Source of the DNA: Actinomyces marmotae
GTDB lineage: Bacteria > Actinomycetota > Actinomycetes > Actinomycetales > Actinomycetaceae
NCBI RefSeq assembly: GCF_013177295.1
Contig: NZ_CP053642.1
Coordinates: 1,178,001 to 1,242,000, forward strand
Length of the DNA stretch: 64,000 bases
Direction: 5' to 3'
The first letter of the stretch is position 1. Every line of letters starts with the position of its first letter. The notes below the pieces were generated by a model that saw only the letters and a list, made by a program, of their open reading frames with translations, was not told the origin of the DNA and searched no databases. Position numbers and translations under genes: made by a program. This document shows, piece by piece, positions 1 to 13,034 of this stretch.

Positions 1-1
1 C

Positions 2-1384
<1,383 letters not shown>

Positions 1385-1392
1385 CGACCGGG

Positions 1393-1420
1393 CCCGGGCC
1401 GGCGCTGGGGCCGGCCCGGG
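1393..1420 (+). terminator. GC hairpin after GH1 gene
   Basis: Perfect 10-bp arms CCCGGGCCGG (1393-1402) and CCGGCCCGGG (1411-1420) with an 8-base loop, starting 8 bases after the stop codon. There is no T run, so termination is inferred from position and stability only. Confidence 0.45.
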
Positions 1421-1465
1421 AACCACGGCCGGGCCCAGCGCCGGTTCGGGAACCACGGCCGGGCC
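1418..1465 (+). repeat. 18-bp direct repeat, two copies
   Basis: The 18 bases GGGAACCACGGCCGGGCC occur at 1418-1435 and again at 1448-1465, 30 bases apart, between the GH1 gene and licT. No function can be read from them. Confidence 0.6.
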
Positions 1466-1510
1466 AGGGGAGGGCCCCGGGGCGAGCCCGCCCCTGGCCT
1501 GTGGAGAGCG

Positions 1511-1540
1511 GACCGGTCTCGATCCTGTTTTCGACCGGTC
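1511..1540. repeat. GACCGGTC 22-bp-period repeat, locus 1 (two boxes)
   Basis: The self-complementary octamer GACCGGTC is at 1511-1518 and 1533-1540, exactly 22 bases apart, with the conserved spacer tail TGTTTTC. The same structure occurs at 2501, 15603 and 50143. It lies between the GH1 gene and licT. Confidence 0.85.
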
Positions 1541-1567
1541 TCGATGGGAGGGGTGGGCGTGGTGTGG

Positions 1568-1573
1568 CACACT
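1568..1573 (+). promoter_or_regulatory. Possible -10 box of a leaderless licT transcript
   Basis: CACACT starts 12 bases before the GTG at 1580, the same geometry as clearer TANNNT boxes elsewhere in the window. The first base is not T, so this is a weak example. Confidence 0.35.
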
Positions 1574-1579
1574 CAGGGA

Positions 1580-2428
1580 GTGAGAATCCTGCGGGTCTTC
1601 AACAATAACGTCGTTCTGGCCCGTGACGCCCTGGGGCGGGAGGTCGTCGCCACGGGCCGGGGACTCGCCTTCGGGCGCAAGGCGGGTCAGGACCTCGATG
1701 AGTCCCTCATCGCCCGCCGCTACGTCACCGCGCAGGACGCCGGCCTCGTCGGCCAGATGCTCTCCGAGATCCCGCTCGGGCGCATCACCCTCATCGAGGA
1801 GGTCTTCACCCAGGCGGTCAAGGAGCTCGGGGCCACCATCACCTCGGCGGGCCTCATCGCCGTCGTCGACCACGTCCACCAGGCGCTCGAGCGCGCCCGG
1901 CGCGGCGAGCGGATGGACTACCCCCTGCGAGCCGAGGTCGCCCACCTCCACCCCGAGGAACTGCGCCTGGCCGAGCGGATGGTGGCCGACCTCAACGCCT
2001 CCCAGGCCGTGCGCCTGCCCGACGGCGAGGCCTTCGCCCTCGCGCTCCACCTCTTCGCCGCCGCCACCGGGGCCGGCTGCCTCCAGGAGGCCGCGGCGCA
2101 GTCCCGGATCGTGGCCCGGGCCATCGAGTTGATCGATGGCGCCGCGCCCGGCGGCATCGATCAGGGCTCCATCCACGCTGCCCGGTTCGCCACCCACCTG
2201 CGCTATTTCCTCGCGCGCGCCCACACCGGCGCCCAGATCGACGATGGAACCGCCGACATCATCTCCGCGCCCCTGCGCGGGCGCCATCCTGACGCCTTCA
2301 GACTCGCCGAGGAGGTGGCCTCCCTCCTCGGCGAGTGCATCGGGATCGCGGTCCGGCCGGACGAGATCAGTTACCTGGCCATCCACATCGCGCGGCTTCT
2401 CAGCTCCTCCACCCCAGCGGGGCAGTAG
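1580..2428 (+). CDS. licT: BglG/LicT-family transcription antiterminator
   Basis: RNA-binding antiterminator that, in its family, keeps a terminator upstream of beta-glucoside PTS genes from forming, under PTS phosphorylation control. The GTG at 1580 is chosen because it gives the standard CAT RNA-binding start MRILRVFNNNVVLA followed by GRGLAFGRK. Residues about 1-55 are the CAT domain, and two PRD domains follow. Candidate phosphorylated histidines are seen in DHVHQAL and EVAHLHPEE (PRD1) and in THLRYF and RGRHPDAF (PRD2). At 282 residues it is full length. I could not recognise a RAT target sequence nearby or before the PTS gene at 48037, so its exact target is inferred from family and context. 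Confidence 0.93.
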   Translation: MRILRVFNNNVVLARDALGREVVATGRGLAFGRKAGQDLDESLIARRYVTAQDAGLVGQMLSEIPLGRITLIEEVFTQAVKELGATITSAGLIAVVDHVHQALERARRGERMDYPLRAEVAHLHPEELRLAERMVADLNASQAVRLPDGEAFALALHLFAAATGAGCLQEAAAQSRIVARAIELIDGAAPGGIDQGSIHAARFATHLRYFLARAHTGAQIDDGTADIISAPLRGRHPDAFRLAEEVASLLGECIGIAVRPDEISYLAIHIARLLSSSTPAGQ

Positions 2429-2500
2429 CGGGCGATGCCGGGGCCGCCTGGAACCACTGCCCCCGCGCAGGGGCCTTGTCGGCCCGGCTTGTGGAGGGCC

Positions 2501-2552
2501 GACCGGTTTCGATCTTGTTTTCGACCGGTCTCGCTCCTGATTTCGACCGGTC
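2501..2552. repeat. GACCGGTC 22-bp-period repeat, locus 2 (three boxes)
   Basis: Boxes at 2501-2508 (GACCGGTT, one mismatch), 2523-2530 and 2545-2552, all at 22-base spacing. The bases before the first box (TGTGGAGGGC) resemble those before locus 1 (TGTGGAGAGC), so the copied unit is longer than the boxes. It lies between licT and rapZ. Confidence 0.85.
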
Positions 2553-2608
2553 TCGGTGGAGGGAGTGGGAGCGGGCCACGGGCCCGCTTGGCGTGCCATG
2601 CTTGGCCC

Positions 2609-3613
2609 ATGGAGAACCAACGCACGCCACGGCCCCGGTCCTCCGGGCGCGAGGACGGCGCCGACGGCGGCCGGGCCGCTGGGCCCCGCCAGGACACGGT
2701 GCCCATCGAGATCCCCCGGATCGACGAGGAGGCGCCGCCCGTGGCCCCCGCCACCAGCCCCCAGATGATCATCGTCACCGGCATGTCGGGGGCCGGCCGC
2801 TCCCGGGCCGCCAACGCCCTGGAGGACCTCGACTGGTACGTCGTCGACAACCTCCCGCCCCAGCTGCTGCCCGCGCTGGCGGGCATGATGACCACCGTCG
2901 GCGCGGGCGTCCACCGGCTGGCCGCCGTCGTCGACGTGCGCAGCCGGGAGTTCTTCGCCCACTTCATGCGCTACCTCTCCGAGTTGCGCGAGAGCGGGAC
3001 CAATGTGCGAGTCCTCTTCCTCGACGCCTCCGACGCCGTCCTGGTGCGGCGCTTCGAGTCCTCCCGCCGGCCCCACCCGCTGCAGGGCACCTCCTCCATC
3101 CTCGACGGCATCGAGCACGAGCGCACGCTGCTGGGCGGCCTCAAGGGCGCCGCGGACATGGTCATCGACACCTCCGACCTGTCCGTCCACGACCTCGCCC
3201 GCCGCGTGCGAGACCTCGTGGCCACCGAGTCCGACCTCGCGCTGCGCGTCAACATCATGAGCTTTGGCTTCAAGTACGGCCTGCCCGTGGACGCCGACCA
3301 CGTCCTCGACGTTCGCTTCATCCCGAACCCGTACTGGGTCTCCGAGCTGCGCCACCTCACCGGGCGCGACGATCCCGTGGCCGAGTACGTGTTCCGCCAG
3401 CCCGGCGCCGCGGCCTTCGTCGACGGGTACGCCGACCTGCTCGCGCACGCGCTACCCCGCTACGTCGACGAGCTCAAGCCCAACGTCACCATCGCCGTGG
3501 GCTGCACCGGCGGCAAGCACCGCTCCGTCGCCTCCGCCGAGCGCGTCTCGGCTCGCCTGCGCTCGCGCGGCTTCCGCGTCAACACCCAGCACCGCGACCT
3601 CGGACGGGAGTGA
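2609..3613 (+). CDS. rapZ: RapZ-family nucleotide-binding protein (YvcJ)
   Basis: P-loop protein of the RapZ/YvcJ family. The E. coli member is an RNase E adaptor controlling amino-sugar synthesis; the role in Actinomycetota is less clear. The Walker A motif is GMSGAGRS, and the C-terminal domain carries the family motif VGCTGGKHRSV. The ATG at 2609 gives 334 residues with an N-terminal extension of about 50 residues rich in Arg, Pro and Gly before the conserved core (MIIVTGMSGAG). The hexamer CATGCT begins 12 bases before this ATG, so the message may be leaderless. It is first in the conserved rapZ-yvcK-whiA order, and yvcK starts 3 bases after its stop. Confidence 0.93.
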   Translation: MENQRTPRPRSSGREDGADGGRAAGPRQDTVPIEIPRIDEEAPPVAPATSPQMIIVTGMSGAGRSRAANALEDLDWYVVDNLPPQLLPALAGMMTTVGAGVHRLAAVVDVRSREFFAHFMRYLSELRESGTNVRVLFLDASDAVLVRRFESSRRPHPLQGTSSILDGIEHERTLLGGLKGAADMVIDTSDLSVHDLARRVRDLVATESDLALRVNIMSFGFKYGLPVDADHVLDVRFIPNPYWVSELRHLTGRDDPVAEYVFRQPGAAAFVDGYADLLAHALPRYVDELKPNVTIAVGCTGGKHRSVASAERVSARLRSRGFRVNTQHRDLGRE

Positions 3614-3616
3614 GCC

Positions 3617-4624
3617 ATGCCGACCACCATCGACCCCGGGGGCTGGCCCCGGCGCGGGGAGGAGGGCCCCGCCGTCGTGGCCCTGGGCGGGGGTCACGGG
3701 CTGTCGGCCACCCTGCGGGCTCTGCGGCACGTGACCAACCGGCTCACGGCGGTCGTCACCGTCGCCGACGACGGCGGCTCCTCGGGCCGCCTGCGCCAGG
3801 AGTTCGACTGCCTGCCCCCGGGCGATCTGCGCATGGCCCTGGCCTCCCTGTGCGATGAGTCCGAATGGGGTCTCACCTGGCGCGACGTTCTCCAGCACCG
3901 CTTCTCCGGTGAGGGCGAACTGGACAACCACGCCCTGGGCAACCTCCTCATCCTGGCCCTGTGGCAGTTGCTCGGCGACGAGGTCGAGGGGCTGAACTGG
4001 GTGGGCCGCCTGCTGGGGATCCACGGCCGGGTCATCCCGATGAGCGCCTCCCCGCTGGTCATCGAGGCCGATGTCGTCGACGGCGATGAGCGCTCGCGCG
4101 TGAGCGGCCAAGTCGCGGTGGCCACGACGCGCGGCCGACTCGAGAACGTCGCCGTCGTCCCCGAGGGCGCCCAGGCCCATCCCGAGGCCATCCGCGCCAT
4201 CGAGGAGGCCGAGTGGGTGGTGCTCGGCCCGGGCTCCTGGTACACCTCCGTCCTGCCCCACGTCATCCTGCCCTCCCTGCGCGAGGCCCTGGTCACCACC
4301 CGCGCCAGGCGGGCCGTCGTCCTCAACCTCACGGCGCAGAGCGGGGAGACCGATGGCATGACGGCGGCCGACCTCCTGAGGGTCCTGCGCGAGCACGCGC
4401 CCGCGCTGCGCCTCGACGTGGTCCTCGCCGACCCCTCCACCATCGAGGATCTCGGTGATCTTGAGCGGGTCGCGGGGGCCATGGGCGCGACTGTGATCCT
4501 GCGGCAGGTGCGCACCGGGGACTCCATGTGCAACCATGACCCCTTGCGGCTGGCCGCCGCCTTCCGGGACGCCTTCGACGGCGTCGTGGGCGATGTCGGC
4601 ATCGGCGGCGCCCCGGGGGACTGA
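3617..4624 (+). CDS. yvcK: YvcK/CofD-like gluconeogenesis factor
   Basis: Member of the YvcK family, which binds UDP-sugars and is needed for growth on gluconeogenic carbon and for cell shape in several Gram-positive bacteria. The nucleotide-binding glycine loop is [12 protein letters not shown] near the N-terminus, followed by [12 protein letters not shown] and the PPGDLRMAL region typical of the family. At 335 residues it is full length. The ATG follows the rapZ stop almost directly, and the gene precedes whiA. Confidence 0.93.
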   Translation: MPTTIDPGGWPRRGEEGPAVVALGGGHGLSATLRALRHVTNRLTAVVTVADDGGSSGRLRQEFDCLPPGDLRMALASLCDESEWGLTWRDVLQHRFSGEGELDNHALGNLLILALWQLLGDEVEGLNWVGRLLGIHGRVIPMSASPLVIEADVVDGDERSRVSGQVAVATTRGRLENVAVVPEGAQAHPEAIRAIEEAEWVVLGPGSWYTSVLPHVILPSLREALVTTRARRAVVLNLTAQSGETDGMTAADLLRVLREHAPALRLDVVLADPSTIEDLGDLERVAGAMGATVILRQVRTGDSMCNHDPLRLAAAFRDAFDGVVGDVGIGGAPGD

Positions 4625-4677
4625 GCCCGGGCGGGGCCCAGCCCCTCAGCCAGGCACGAGCGAGGAGAGCGGAAGGT

Positions 4678-5658
4678 ATGTCGCTGACCGTCACCGTCAA
4701 GGACGAGTTGGCGCGCGTGAGCGCGGAGAGCGCCGCGCAGCGCCGCGCCCAGGTGGCGTCGATGCTGCGCTTCGGCGGTGGGCTCCACATCGTCTCCGGG
4801 CGCATCGTCGTCGAGGCCGATCTCGACCACGGCGGGGCGGTGCGCCGCCTCCATCACGACCTCAAGGAGCTCTTCGGAATGGAGCCCGAGGTCATGGTCG
4901 TCCAAGGCGGCTCCCTGCACCGCGGCACCCGCTACGTCCTGCGCGTGAGTGAGCGCGGCAAGGAGCTCGCCCGCCTCATCGGACTGGTCGACGGGCGCGG
5001 CCGCCCCGTGCGCGGGATGCCCGTGGCCGTCGTCCACGGCGTGCGCACCTCAGCCGCCGCCGCCTGGAGGGGCGCCTTCCTCGCCCGCGGCTCCCTGACC
5101 GAGCCGGGCCGCTCCTCCTCCCTGGAGGTCACCTGCCCGGGCTCCGAGGCGGCCCTGGCGCTTGTGGGCGCCGCCCGCCGCTTCGACGTGACCGCCAAGG
5201 CCCGCGAGGTGCGCGGAACCGACCGCGTCGTCGTGCGCGACGGCGAGGCCATCGGCGTCCTGTTGGACCGGATGGGCGCCAAGGAGGCCTTCAAGACCTG
5301 GGGCGAGAGGCGCAGCCGCCGCGAGTCGCGCGGAACCGCCAACCGCCTGGCCAACTTCGACGACGCCAACCTGCGCCGCTCCGCCCGGGCCGCCGTCGCC
5401 TCCGGGGCGCGGGTGGAGCGGGCCTTCGAGATCCTGGGCGACGACGTCCCCGCCCACCTCGTCGAGGCCGGCCGGCTGCGCATCGCCAACAAGCAGGCCA
5501 GCCTCGAGGAGCTCGGGCAGCTCTCCGACCCCCAGCTCACCAAGGACGCCGTGGCCGGGCGCATCCGCCGCCTGCTCGCCATGGCGGACAAGCGCGCCCA
5601 CGACCTGGGCATCCCCGACACCGAGTCCGTCCTCACCCCGGACATGCTCGACCTGTAG
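4678..5658 (+). CDS. whiA: WhiA, DNA-binding developmental/division regulator
   Basis: WhiA has an N-terminal domain related to LAGLIDADG homing endonucleases and a C-terminal helix-turn-helix. It controls sporulation septation in Streptomyces and division or metabolism elsewhere. The start [14 protein letters not shown] and the C-terminal segment [20 protein letters not shown] are diagnostic. At 326 residues the length is normal. A purine-rich ribosome site (GAGGAGAGCGGAAGG) lies just before the ATG. It is the last gene of the rapZ-yvcK-whiA set, and a long gap with its own promoter separates it from gap. Confidence 0.96.
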   Translation: MSLTVTVKDELARVSAESAAQRRAQVASMLRFGGGLHIVSGRIVVEADLDHGGAVRRLHHDLKELFGMEPEVMVVQGGSLHRGTRYVLRVSERGKELARLIGLVDGRGRPVRGMPVAVVHGVRTSAAAAWRGAFLARGSLTEPGRSSSLEVTCPGSEAALALVGAARRFDVTAKAREVRGTDRVVVRDGEAIGVLLDRMGAKEAFKTWGERRSRRESRGTANRLANFDDANLRRSARAAVASGARVERAFEILGDDVPAHLVEAGRLRIANKQASLEELGQLSDPQLTKDAVAGRIRRLLAMADKRAHDLGIPDTESVLTPDMLDL

Positions 5659-5807
5659 CCGTCGGCGCCCGCTCGGAGCCCGCGCCACGCAGGGTCCTGG
5701 GACGTCCGTCCCCCTCACCGAGGCCGTCACGATGAGATCACGCCGGTGGCGCCGGGGGCGTTCGCCGAGGGCGTGGACCCCAGTCGCGCCTCACCGCGCC
5801 ACGACGG

Positions 5808-6935
<1,128 letters not shown>

Positions 6936-7004
6936 ACCAGCGCACGAGCTGAGCCGGCGATCGGGAGGCGCGGCGTGCTGAGCACCGTGAGCCCCCGATG
7001 AGAA

Positions 7005-7037
7005 GACGCCCGCGCACGCCCAGCGTGCGCGGGCGTC
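7005..7037 (+). terminator. Perfect 15-bp hairpin between gap and pgk
   Basis: Arms GACGCCCGCGCACGC (7005-7019) and its exact complement (7023-7037) enclose a 3-base loop. There is no T run after it. It could terminate part of the transcripts, act as a processing site or stabilise the gap message. Confidence 0.6.
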
Positions 7038-7096
7038 GGCCACCCGTCCTCCATCCACCGTTCACTCGAACGCCACAACACACCTTGAGAGGTTCC

Positions 7097-8290
7097 ATGA
7101 AGACCATCGAGTCCCTCGGCGACCTGGCCGGCAAGCGCGTCCTGGTCCGCTCCGACTTCAACGTCCCGCTCGACGCCGACAAGAACATCACCGACGACGG
7201 CCGCATCCAGGCCGCCCTGCCCACCCTGCGCGCGCTCCTCGAGGCCGGCGCCAAGGTCATCATCACCGCCCACCTGGGCCGCCCCAAGGGCCAGGCCAAC
7301 CCGGACTTCTCGCTGGCGCCCGTCGCCAAGCGCCTGGCTGAGGCCACCGGCGTCAAGGTCGTCCTCGCCGAGGACACCGTCGGCGAGTCCGCCAAGGCCG
7401 CCGTCGCCGCCATGAGCGCCGGCGAGATCGTCCTGCTGGAGAACGTGCGCTTCAACGCCGCCGAGACCTCCAAGGACGACGCCGAGCGCGAGGCCTTCGC
7501 CGCCCAGCTCGCCGAGCTCGCCGACGCCTTCGTCTCCGACGGCTTCGGCGTGGTCCACCGCAAGCAGGCTTCCGTCTACGACATTGCCAAGATCCTCCCG
7601 GCCGCCGCGGGCCTGCTCGTGGTCAAGGAGATCGAGTCCCTCGGCCGCGCCGTCAACGACCCCGAGCGCCCCTACACCGTGGTGCTCGGCGGCTCCAAGG
7701 TCTCCGACAAGCTCGGCGTCATCGCCAACCTCCTGTCCAAGGCGGACCGGCTCCTCGTCGGCGGCGGCATGGCCTACACCTTCCTCGTCGCCCAGGGCCA
7801 CGAGGTCGGCGCCTCCCTGCTGGAGAAGGACCAGGTCGAGACCGTCAAGGGCTACCTGGAGACCGCCAAGGCCAACGGCGTTGAGCTCCTGCTGCCCGTC
7901 GACACCGTCGTCGCCCCGGAGTTCAAGGCCGACGCCCCCGCGACCGTCGTGGCCGCCGACGCCATCCCGGCCGACCAGATGGGCCTGGACATCGGCCCCA
8001 AGACCGCCGAGATCTTCGGCGAGGCCATCGCCTCGTCCAAGACCGTCGTGTGGAACGGCCCCATGGGCGTGTTCGAGTTCGACGCCTTCGCTGGCGGCAC
8101 CAAGGCCGTGGCGCGGGCCATCTCCGACTCCGAGGCCTTCAGCGTCATCGGCGGCGGTGACTCAGCCGCGGCTGTGCGCACCCTCGGCTTCGACGAGTCG
8201 ACGTTCTCCCACATCTCCACCGGCGGCGGCGCCTCCCTGGAGCTCCTCGAGGGCAAGACCCTGCCGGGCATCGCCGTCCTCGAGGACTGA
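7097..8290 (+). CDS. pgk: Phosphoglycerate kinase
   Basis: Transfers phosphate from 1,3-bisphosphoglycerate to ADP in glycolysis. The N-terminal lobe shows [13 protein letters not shown] and HLGRPKGQ (substrate contacts). The C-terminal lobe shows [26 protein letters not shown] and [10 protein letters not shown] (nucleotide binding). The ATG at 7097 follows GAGAGGTTCC and gives 397 residues, the usual length. The upstream in-frame start at 6998 lies inside the intergenic hairpin and is rejected. It sits between gap and tpiA. Confidence 0.97.
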   Translation: MKTIESLGDLAGKRVLVRSDFNVPLDADKNITDDGRIQAALPTLRALLEAGAKVIITAHLGRPKGQANPDFSLAPVAKRLAEATGVKVVLAEDTVGESAKAAVAAMSAGEIVLLENVRFNAAETSKDDAEREAFAAQLAELADAFVSDGFGVVHRKQASVYDIAKILPAAAGLLVVKEIESLGRAVNDPERPYTVVLGGSKVSDKLGVIANLLSKADRLLVGGGMAYTFLVAQGHEVGASLLEKDQVETVKGYLETAKANGVELLLPVDTVVAPEFKADAPATVVAADAIPADQMGLDIGPKTAEIFGEAIASSKTVVWNGPMGVFEFDAFAGGTKAVARAISDSEAFSVIGGGDSAAAVRTLGFDESTFSHISTGGGASLELLEGKTLPGIAVLED

Positions 8291-8339
8291 TCGCGCCAGC
8301 CGACCCACACACCGATAGACAACGAAGGACACCACTGAA

Positions 8340-9122
8340 ATGTCGAACCGCACCCCCCTTATGGCGGGCAACTGGAAGATGAACCTGGACCACCTCGAGG
8401 CCAACCACCTCGTCCAGGGTCTCGCCATGGAGCTCAAGGACGCCGGGCACGACTTCGCCAAGTGCGAGGCCGTCGTCATTCCGCCCTTCACCGACCTGCG
8501 CACCGTGCAGACCGTTGTCGACGCCGACGACCTGGAGATCAAGTACGGCGCCCAGGACGTCTCCATCCATGACAACGGCGCCTACACCGGTGAGATCTCC
8601 ACCGCCATGCTCACCAAGCTCGGCTGCTCCTACGTGGTTATGGGCCACTCCGAGCGCCGCGAGTACCACAACGAGTCCGACGAGCTCGTCGGCGCCAAGG
8701 CCCGCAAGGCCCTCGACGCCGGCATGACGCCGATCCTGTGCTGCGGCGAGGCCCTGGAGATCCGCAAGGCCGGCACGCATGTCGAGTTCGTGCTCGGCCA
8801 GATCCGCGCCGCCCTCAAGGGCTGGAGCGCCGAGGACGTCGCCAGGATCGTCATCGCCTACGAGCCCATCTGGGCCATCGGCACCGGCGAGACCGCCACC
8901 GCCGCGGACGCCCAGGAGGTCTGCGGGGCCATCCGCGCGGCCCTGCGCGAGGACTTCGGCGAGGCCACCGCCGAGGCCACCCGCGTGCTCTACGGCGGCT
9001 CCGCCAAGCCCGGCAACATCGTCGAGCTCATGGCCCAGCCCGACATCGACGGGGCCCTCATCGGCGGCGCCTCCCTCAAGGCGGACTCCTTCGCGGCCAT
9101 GTGCCGCTTCTACGCCGCCTGA
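8340..9122 (+). CDS. tpiA: Triosephosphate isomerase
   Basis: Interconverts dihydroxyacetone phosphate and glyceraldehyde 3-phosphate. The protein starts with MAGNWKMN (catalytic lysine), has the catalytic histidine in [10 protein letters not shown] and the catalytic glutamate in [11 protein letters not shown], and ends with the phosphate-binding LYGGSAKP and IGGASLK. At 260 residues it is full length. GAAGGA precedes the ATG. It is third in the gap-pgk-tpiA cluster. Confidence 0.97.
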   Translation: MSNRTPLMAGNWKMNLDHLEANHLVQGLAMELKDAGHDFAKCEAVVIPPFTDLRTVQTVVDADDLEIKYGAQDVSIHDNGAYTGEISTAMLTKLGCSYVVMGHSERREYHNESDELVGAKARKALDAGMTPILCCGEALEIRKAGTHVEFVLGQIRAALKGWSAEDVARIVIAYEPIWAIGTGETATAADAQEVCGAIRAALREDFGEATAEATRVLYGGSAKPGNIVELMAQPDIDGALIGGASLKADSFAAMCRFYAA

Positions 9123-9253
9123 GCCGGACCGGGCGCCGCGCCACCCGCCGCCGCATAAGTGGCGCGTGGGCGGGGCGGCGCCCGTGACGCAACCGCGATC
9201 GGGGCCAGGGCGCCTCACAGGAGGCGGGCCCTGGCCCCGGCGCGCGATTCGGG

Positions 9254-9259
9254 TAGAGT
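9254..9259 (+). promoter_or_regulatory. Predicted -10 box for secG
   Basis: TAGAGT in the 224-base tpiA-secG gap, about 90 bases before the secG start. No good -35 box is seen. Confidence 0.4.
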
Positions 9260-9346
9260 CGGCCACGGTCGTGCCGCGCGATCACCCGCCAGCGGCGCAT
9301 CAGCTCCTCCCGGGCCCCGCGGGCCCCTCAATGAAAGGACGACGGC

Positions 9347-9589
9347 GTGGACATCCTCCGCATCATCCTCCAGGTGCTCCTCGTTCTGTCGAGCTTCTTC
9401 CTCATCATGTCGATCCTCCTGCACAAGGGGAAGGGCGGCGGTCTGTCCGACATGTTCGGCGGCGGCATCTCCTCCTCGGCCGGCTCCTCCGGCGTCGCCG
9501 AGCGCAACCTCGACCGGATTACCGTGGGCGTGGGCCTCGTGTGGAGCGTGACGATCATCGGCCTCGGACTCCTGGCGAAGTTCTCCTGA
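9347..9589 (+). CDS. secG: SecG, preprotein translocase subunit
   Basis: Small auxiliary subunit of the SecYEG channel in the plasma membrane. The 80-residue protein has two membrane helices (about residues 2-22 and 55-75) separated by the glycine-rich loop [14 protein letters not shown], the SecG signature. The GTG at 9347 follows the ribosome site GAAAGGAC. Placement after tpiA is common in Actinomycetota. Its stop overlaps the upstream end of the xerD frame. Confidence 0.93.
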   Translation: MDILRIILQVLLVLSSFFLIMSILLHKGKGGGLSDMFGGGISSSAGSSGVAERNLDRITVGVGLVWSVTIIGLGLLAKFS

Positions 9590-10614
9590 CCACCCCGTAC
9601 AGCCACGTAGCAGACCCGCGTGGGGACGCCCTCGAGCGCTCCCTGCGCGGGTATCTCGCGCATCTGCGGGTCGAGCGGGGCCTGAGCCAGAACACCCTGG
9701 CCGCCTATCTGCGGGACCTGTCCCGATACGCGGGGTTCCTTAGGGGACGCGGCATCACCGGGCCCGGCGGAGTCGCCGAGGAGGACGTCTCCGCCTTCTC
9801 CCAGGCCATCCGCACCGGCGAGGACGGGGGGCGCCCCCTGGCCGCCTCTTCCGCCGCCCGCGCCGTCACCGCCGTGCGCGGCTGGCACCGGTTCCTCCTC
9901 GACGAGGGCACCACGCCGACCGACCCCTCGGCGGCCGTCCGACCCCCGCAGGTTGGGCGCCGCCTGCCCAAGGCCCTCAGCGTCGAGGAGGTGCGCGCGC
10001 TCCTGGAGGCGGCCGCCGTCGACGACTCGCCCGTGAGCCTGCGCGACCGAGCCCTCCTGGAGATCCTCTACGCCACGGGGGCCCGCATTTCCGAGGCGGT
10101 CGGCCTCGTCGTCGACGACCTCGACGCCGGCTCGGGCGTGCTCCGGCTGTTTGGCAAGGGGCGCAAGGAGAGGATCGTCCCCGTGGGTCAGTACGCCTGG
10201 GCGGCCCTCGACGCCTACCTCGTGCGCGGGCGGCCGGCCCTGGCCTCCAAAGGCAGGGGAGTGCCCGAGGTCTTCCTCAACACGCTCGGGCGGCCCCTGT
10301 CCCGCCAGACCGCGTGGAGCGTCCTCCAGCGGGCCGCCGCCCGCGCCGGCCTCGGCGGCCAGCCCACCGGGCAGGCCCCGGCCGCTCCCGATGGCGTCAT
10401 TGGGGGGGACGGCGGCGCGCGAGCCGACCGCCATATCTCGCCCCACACGCTGCGCCACTCCTTCGCCACCCACCTGCTCGCGGGCGGGGCCGACGTGCGG
10501 GTCGTCCAGGAGATGCTCGGCCACGCCTCGGTCACCACCACCCAGATCTACACGAAGGTGACCGTCGACCACCTCAGGGAGGTCTACGCCACGAGCCACC
10601 CCCGGGCGCACTGA
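9541..10614 (+). CDS. xerD: XerD tyrosine recombinase
   Basis: Site-specific tyrosine recombinase that with XerC resolves chromosome dimers at dif. The N-terminal core-binding domain shows [20 protein letters not shown]. Catalytic residues are Arg in [11 protein letters not shown], the HTLRH box, His in [11 protein letters not shown] and the nucleophile Tyr in IYTKV. The start is uncertain: the GTG at 9541 is used here, but a CTG at 9586 overlapping the secG stop would also give a normal protein. A short Gly/Ala-rich insertion lies just before the HTLRH box. The head-to-tail order with parA-scpA-scpB fits a housekeeping recombinase, not a mobile-element integrase. Confidence 0.9.
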   Translation: MERDDHRPRTPGEVLLTTPYSHVADPRGDALERSLRGYLAHLRVERGLSQNTLAAYLRDLSRYAGFLRGRGITGPGGVAEEDVSAFSQAIRTGEDGGRPLAASSAARAVTAVRGWHRFLLDEGTTPTDPSAAVRPPQVGRRLPKALSVEEVRALLEAAAVDDSPVSLRDRALLEILYATGARISEAVGLVVDDLDAGSGVLRLFGKGRKERIVPVGQYAWAALDAYLVRGRPALASKGRGVPEVFLNTLGRPLSRQTAWSVLQRAAARAGLGGQPTGQAPAAPDGVIGGDGGARADRHISPHTLRHSFATHLLAGGADVRVVQEMLGHASVTTTQIYTKVTVDHLREVYATSHPRAH

Positions 10615-10646
10615 TGATGCCTGCTGATGATCCCAGTGCCGTCCGC

Positions 10647-10652
10647 TACCCT
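10647..10652 (+). promoter_or_regulatory. -10 box for leaderless parA transcript
   Basis: TACCCT begins exactly 12 bases before the GTG at 10659, placing the transcription start at or next to the start codon. This decides the parA start over the ATGs at 10614 and 10617. Confidence 0.6.
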
Positions 10653-10658
10653 GGCCCT

Positions 10659-11511
<853 letters not shown>

Positions 11512-11522
<11 letters not shown>

Positions 11523-12384
11523 GCCGGCCGCCGCGCTCGACGCCCGGGCGCGCGCCGGCATCGGCGGGCGCGAGGGCGCCGGGCAGGAGGGGCCCGCCAG
11601 GCTCCCGGGCTTCTCCGTCAGCCTTCCCCAGTTCGAGGGGCCCTTCGACCTCCTTCTCAGCCTCATCGCCAGGCGCCGGCTCGATGTCACCGAGCTCGCC
11701 CTGGCCGAGGTCACTGACGAGTTCATCGCCCACATGCGCGCCGACTGGGACCTCGGGCACGCCAGCGAGTTCGTCGTGGTGGCATCTACGCTCCTGGCCC
11801 TCAAGGCCCACCGCCTCCTGCCCCAAGTCGACGGGGAGGACGACGAGGACCTGGAGTTGCTGGAGGCCCGTGACCTGCTCTTCGCCCGCCTCCTCCAGTA
11901 CCGCGCCTACAAGCGGGCCGCCTCCGCCCTGTCCGCCATGGCCGCCGAGGCGGCCACCGCGCACCCGCGCGTCGTCGCTCTCGCCCCTGAGTTCGCCACG
12001 CTGCTGCCCAGGCTCGTGGCCACTGTCGGCCCCGCTGAGCTGGCCCGCATCGCTCTGGCCGCTTTCAACCGCCCCGACGCCCCGGGCGTGCAGACCGTCC
12101 ACCTCCATGAGGCGGTCCCGGTCGGCGAGCAGATCACCCTGCTCGCCCAGCGCCTGCGCGCCGCTGGGACGCTCACCTTTTCCGAGCTCACTGGCGACGC
12201 CGAGCGCGTCGCCGTCGTCGTGGCCCGCTTCCTGGGCCTGCTCATCCTCCACCGGCAGGGCAGCGTCGACCTTGAGCAGGGTGAGGCCATGGGCGAGATC
12301 ACGGTGACGTGGTGCGGCGGGCAGGACGGTCCGGCGGGCATGATGGCCCCGGATATGGACGGCTTGGGGGAGGAGTTCTCATGA
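11512..12384 (+). CDS. scpA: ScpA, segregation and condensation protein A
   Basis: Kleisin subunit that bridges the two heads of the SMC dimer. The N-terminal kleisin motif is FEGPFDLLLSLIARRRLDVTELAL, read in two parts as FEGPFDLLL and RRLDVTELAL, followed by LLALKAHRLLP. A winged-helix C-terminus covers about the last 80 residues. At 290 residues the length is normal. The GTG start overlaps the parA stop, and the stop overlaps the ATG of scpB. Confidence 0.94.
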
Positions 12385-13034
12385 GCGCGGATGCCGCTGC
12401 GGCGCGGGCCGCCGCGGGGGTCGACGGCCAGGGGGCGCCCGCGGCCGGCGTCACCGTGAGCGATGAGCTGCTGGCCGCGGCTGAGGCGGTGCTCGTCGTC
12501 TCCGATGAGCCCGTGGCGCCCGCCGCGCTCGGCGGGGCCCTGGGCCTGGGGGCCGAGGAGGCAGAGGCGTTGCTTGAGGCCTTGGCCGCCGAGTACCGGG
12601 GCGAGTCCGCGGGCGGGGCGGCCACGCGCCGTCGGGGGTTCATCCTGCGTCGCGTGGCCGGGGGGTGGCGCCTCGCCTCCGCGCCCGAGCACGCCGGGAT
12701 CGTCGAGGGCTTCGTCGTCGGCGGGGCCTCCGCGCGCCTGTCCCAGGCGGCGCTGGAGACCCTCGCCGTCGTCGCCTACCGCCAGCCCGTCACCCGCGGG
12801 CGCATCGCCGCGATCCGCGGGGTCAACGTCGACGGCGTCGTGCGCACCCTCCACGCCCGCGGGCTTATCGAGGAGGCCGGCAATGAGACCTCCGGCGCGA
12901 TCCTCTACCGTACGACCAACGAGTTCCTCGAGTACCTGGGGATCGACAGCCTCGACGAGCTGCCGCCCCTGGCACCCCACCTCCCGGACGCCTCCCAGTT
13001 GGAGGACATCGAGCACGAGACGGAGACGCGATGA
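12381..13034 (+). CDS. scpB: ScpB, segregation and condensation protein B
   Basis: Winged-helix partner that dimerises on ScpA in the SMC complex. Diagnostic segments are RLSQAALETLAVVAYRQPVTRGRIAAIRG, seen as QAALETLAVVAYRQPVTR, and the C-terminal RTTNEFLEYLGI. The ATG at 12381 overlaps the scpA stop by 4 bases and is followed by a low-complexity Ala/Gly start. The protein has 217 residues. The upstream in-frame start at 12309 would lie inside scpA and is rejected. Confidence 0.94.
   Translation: MSADAAAARAAAGVDGQGAPAAGVTVSDELLAAAEAVLVVSDEPVAPAALGGALGLGAEEAEALLEALAAEYRGESAGGAATRRRGFILRRVAGGWRLASAPEHAGIVEGFVVGGASARLSQAALETLAVVAYRQPVTRGRIAAIRGVNVDGVVRTLHARGLIEEAGNETSGAILYRTTNEFLEYLGIDSLDELPPLAPHLPDASQLEDIEHETETR

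Noticed and set aside
9541..10614. XerD as the integrase of the island
   Set aside because: It sits 11 kb away in the conserved xerD-parA-scpAB order and has housekeeping base composition.
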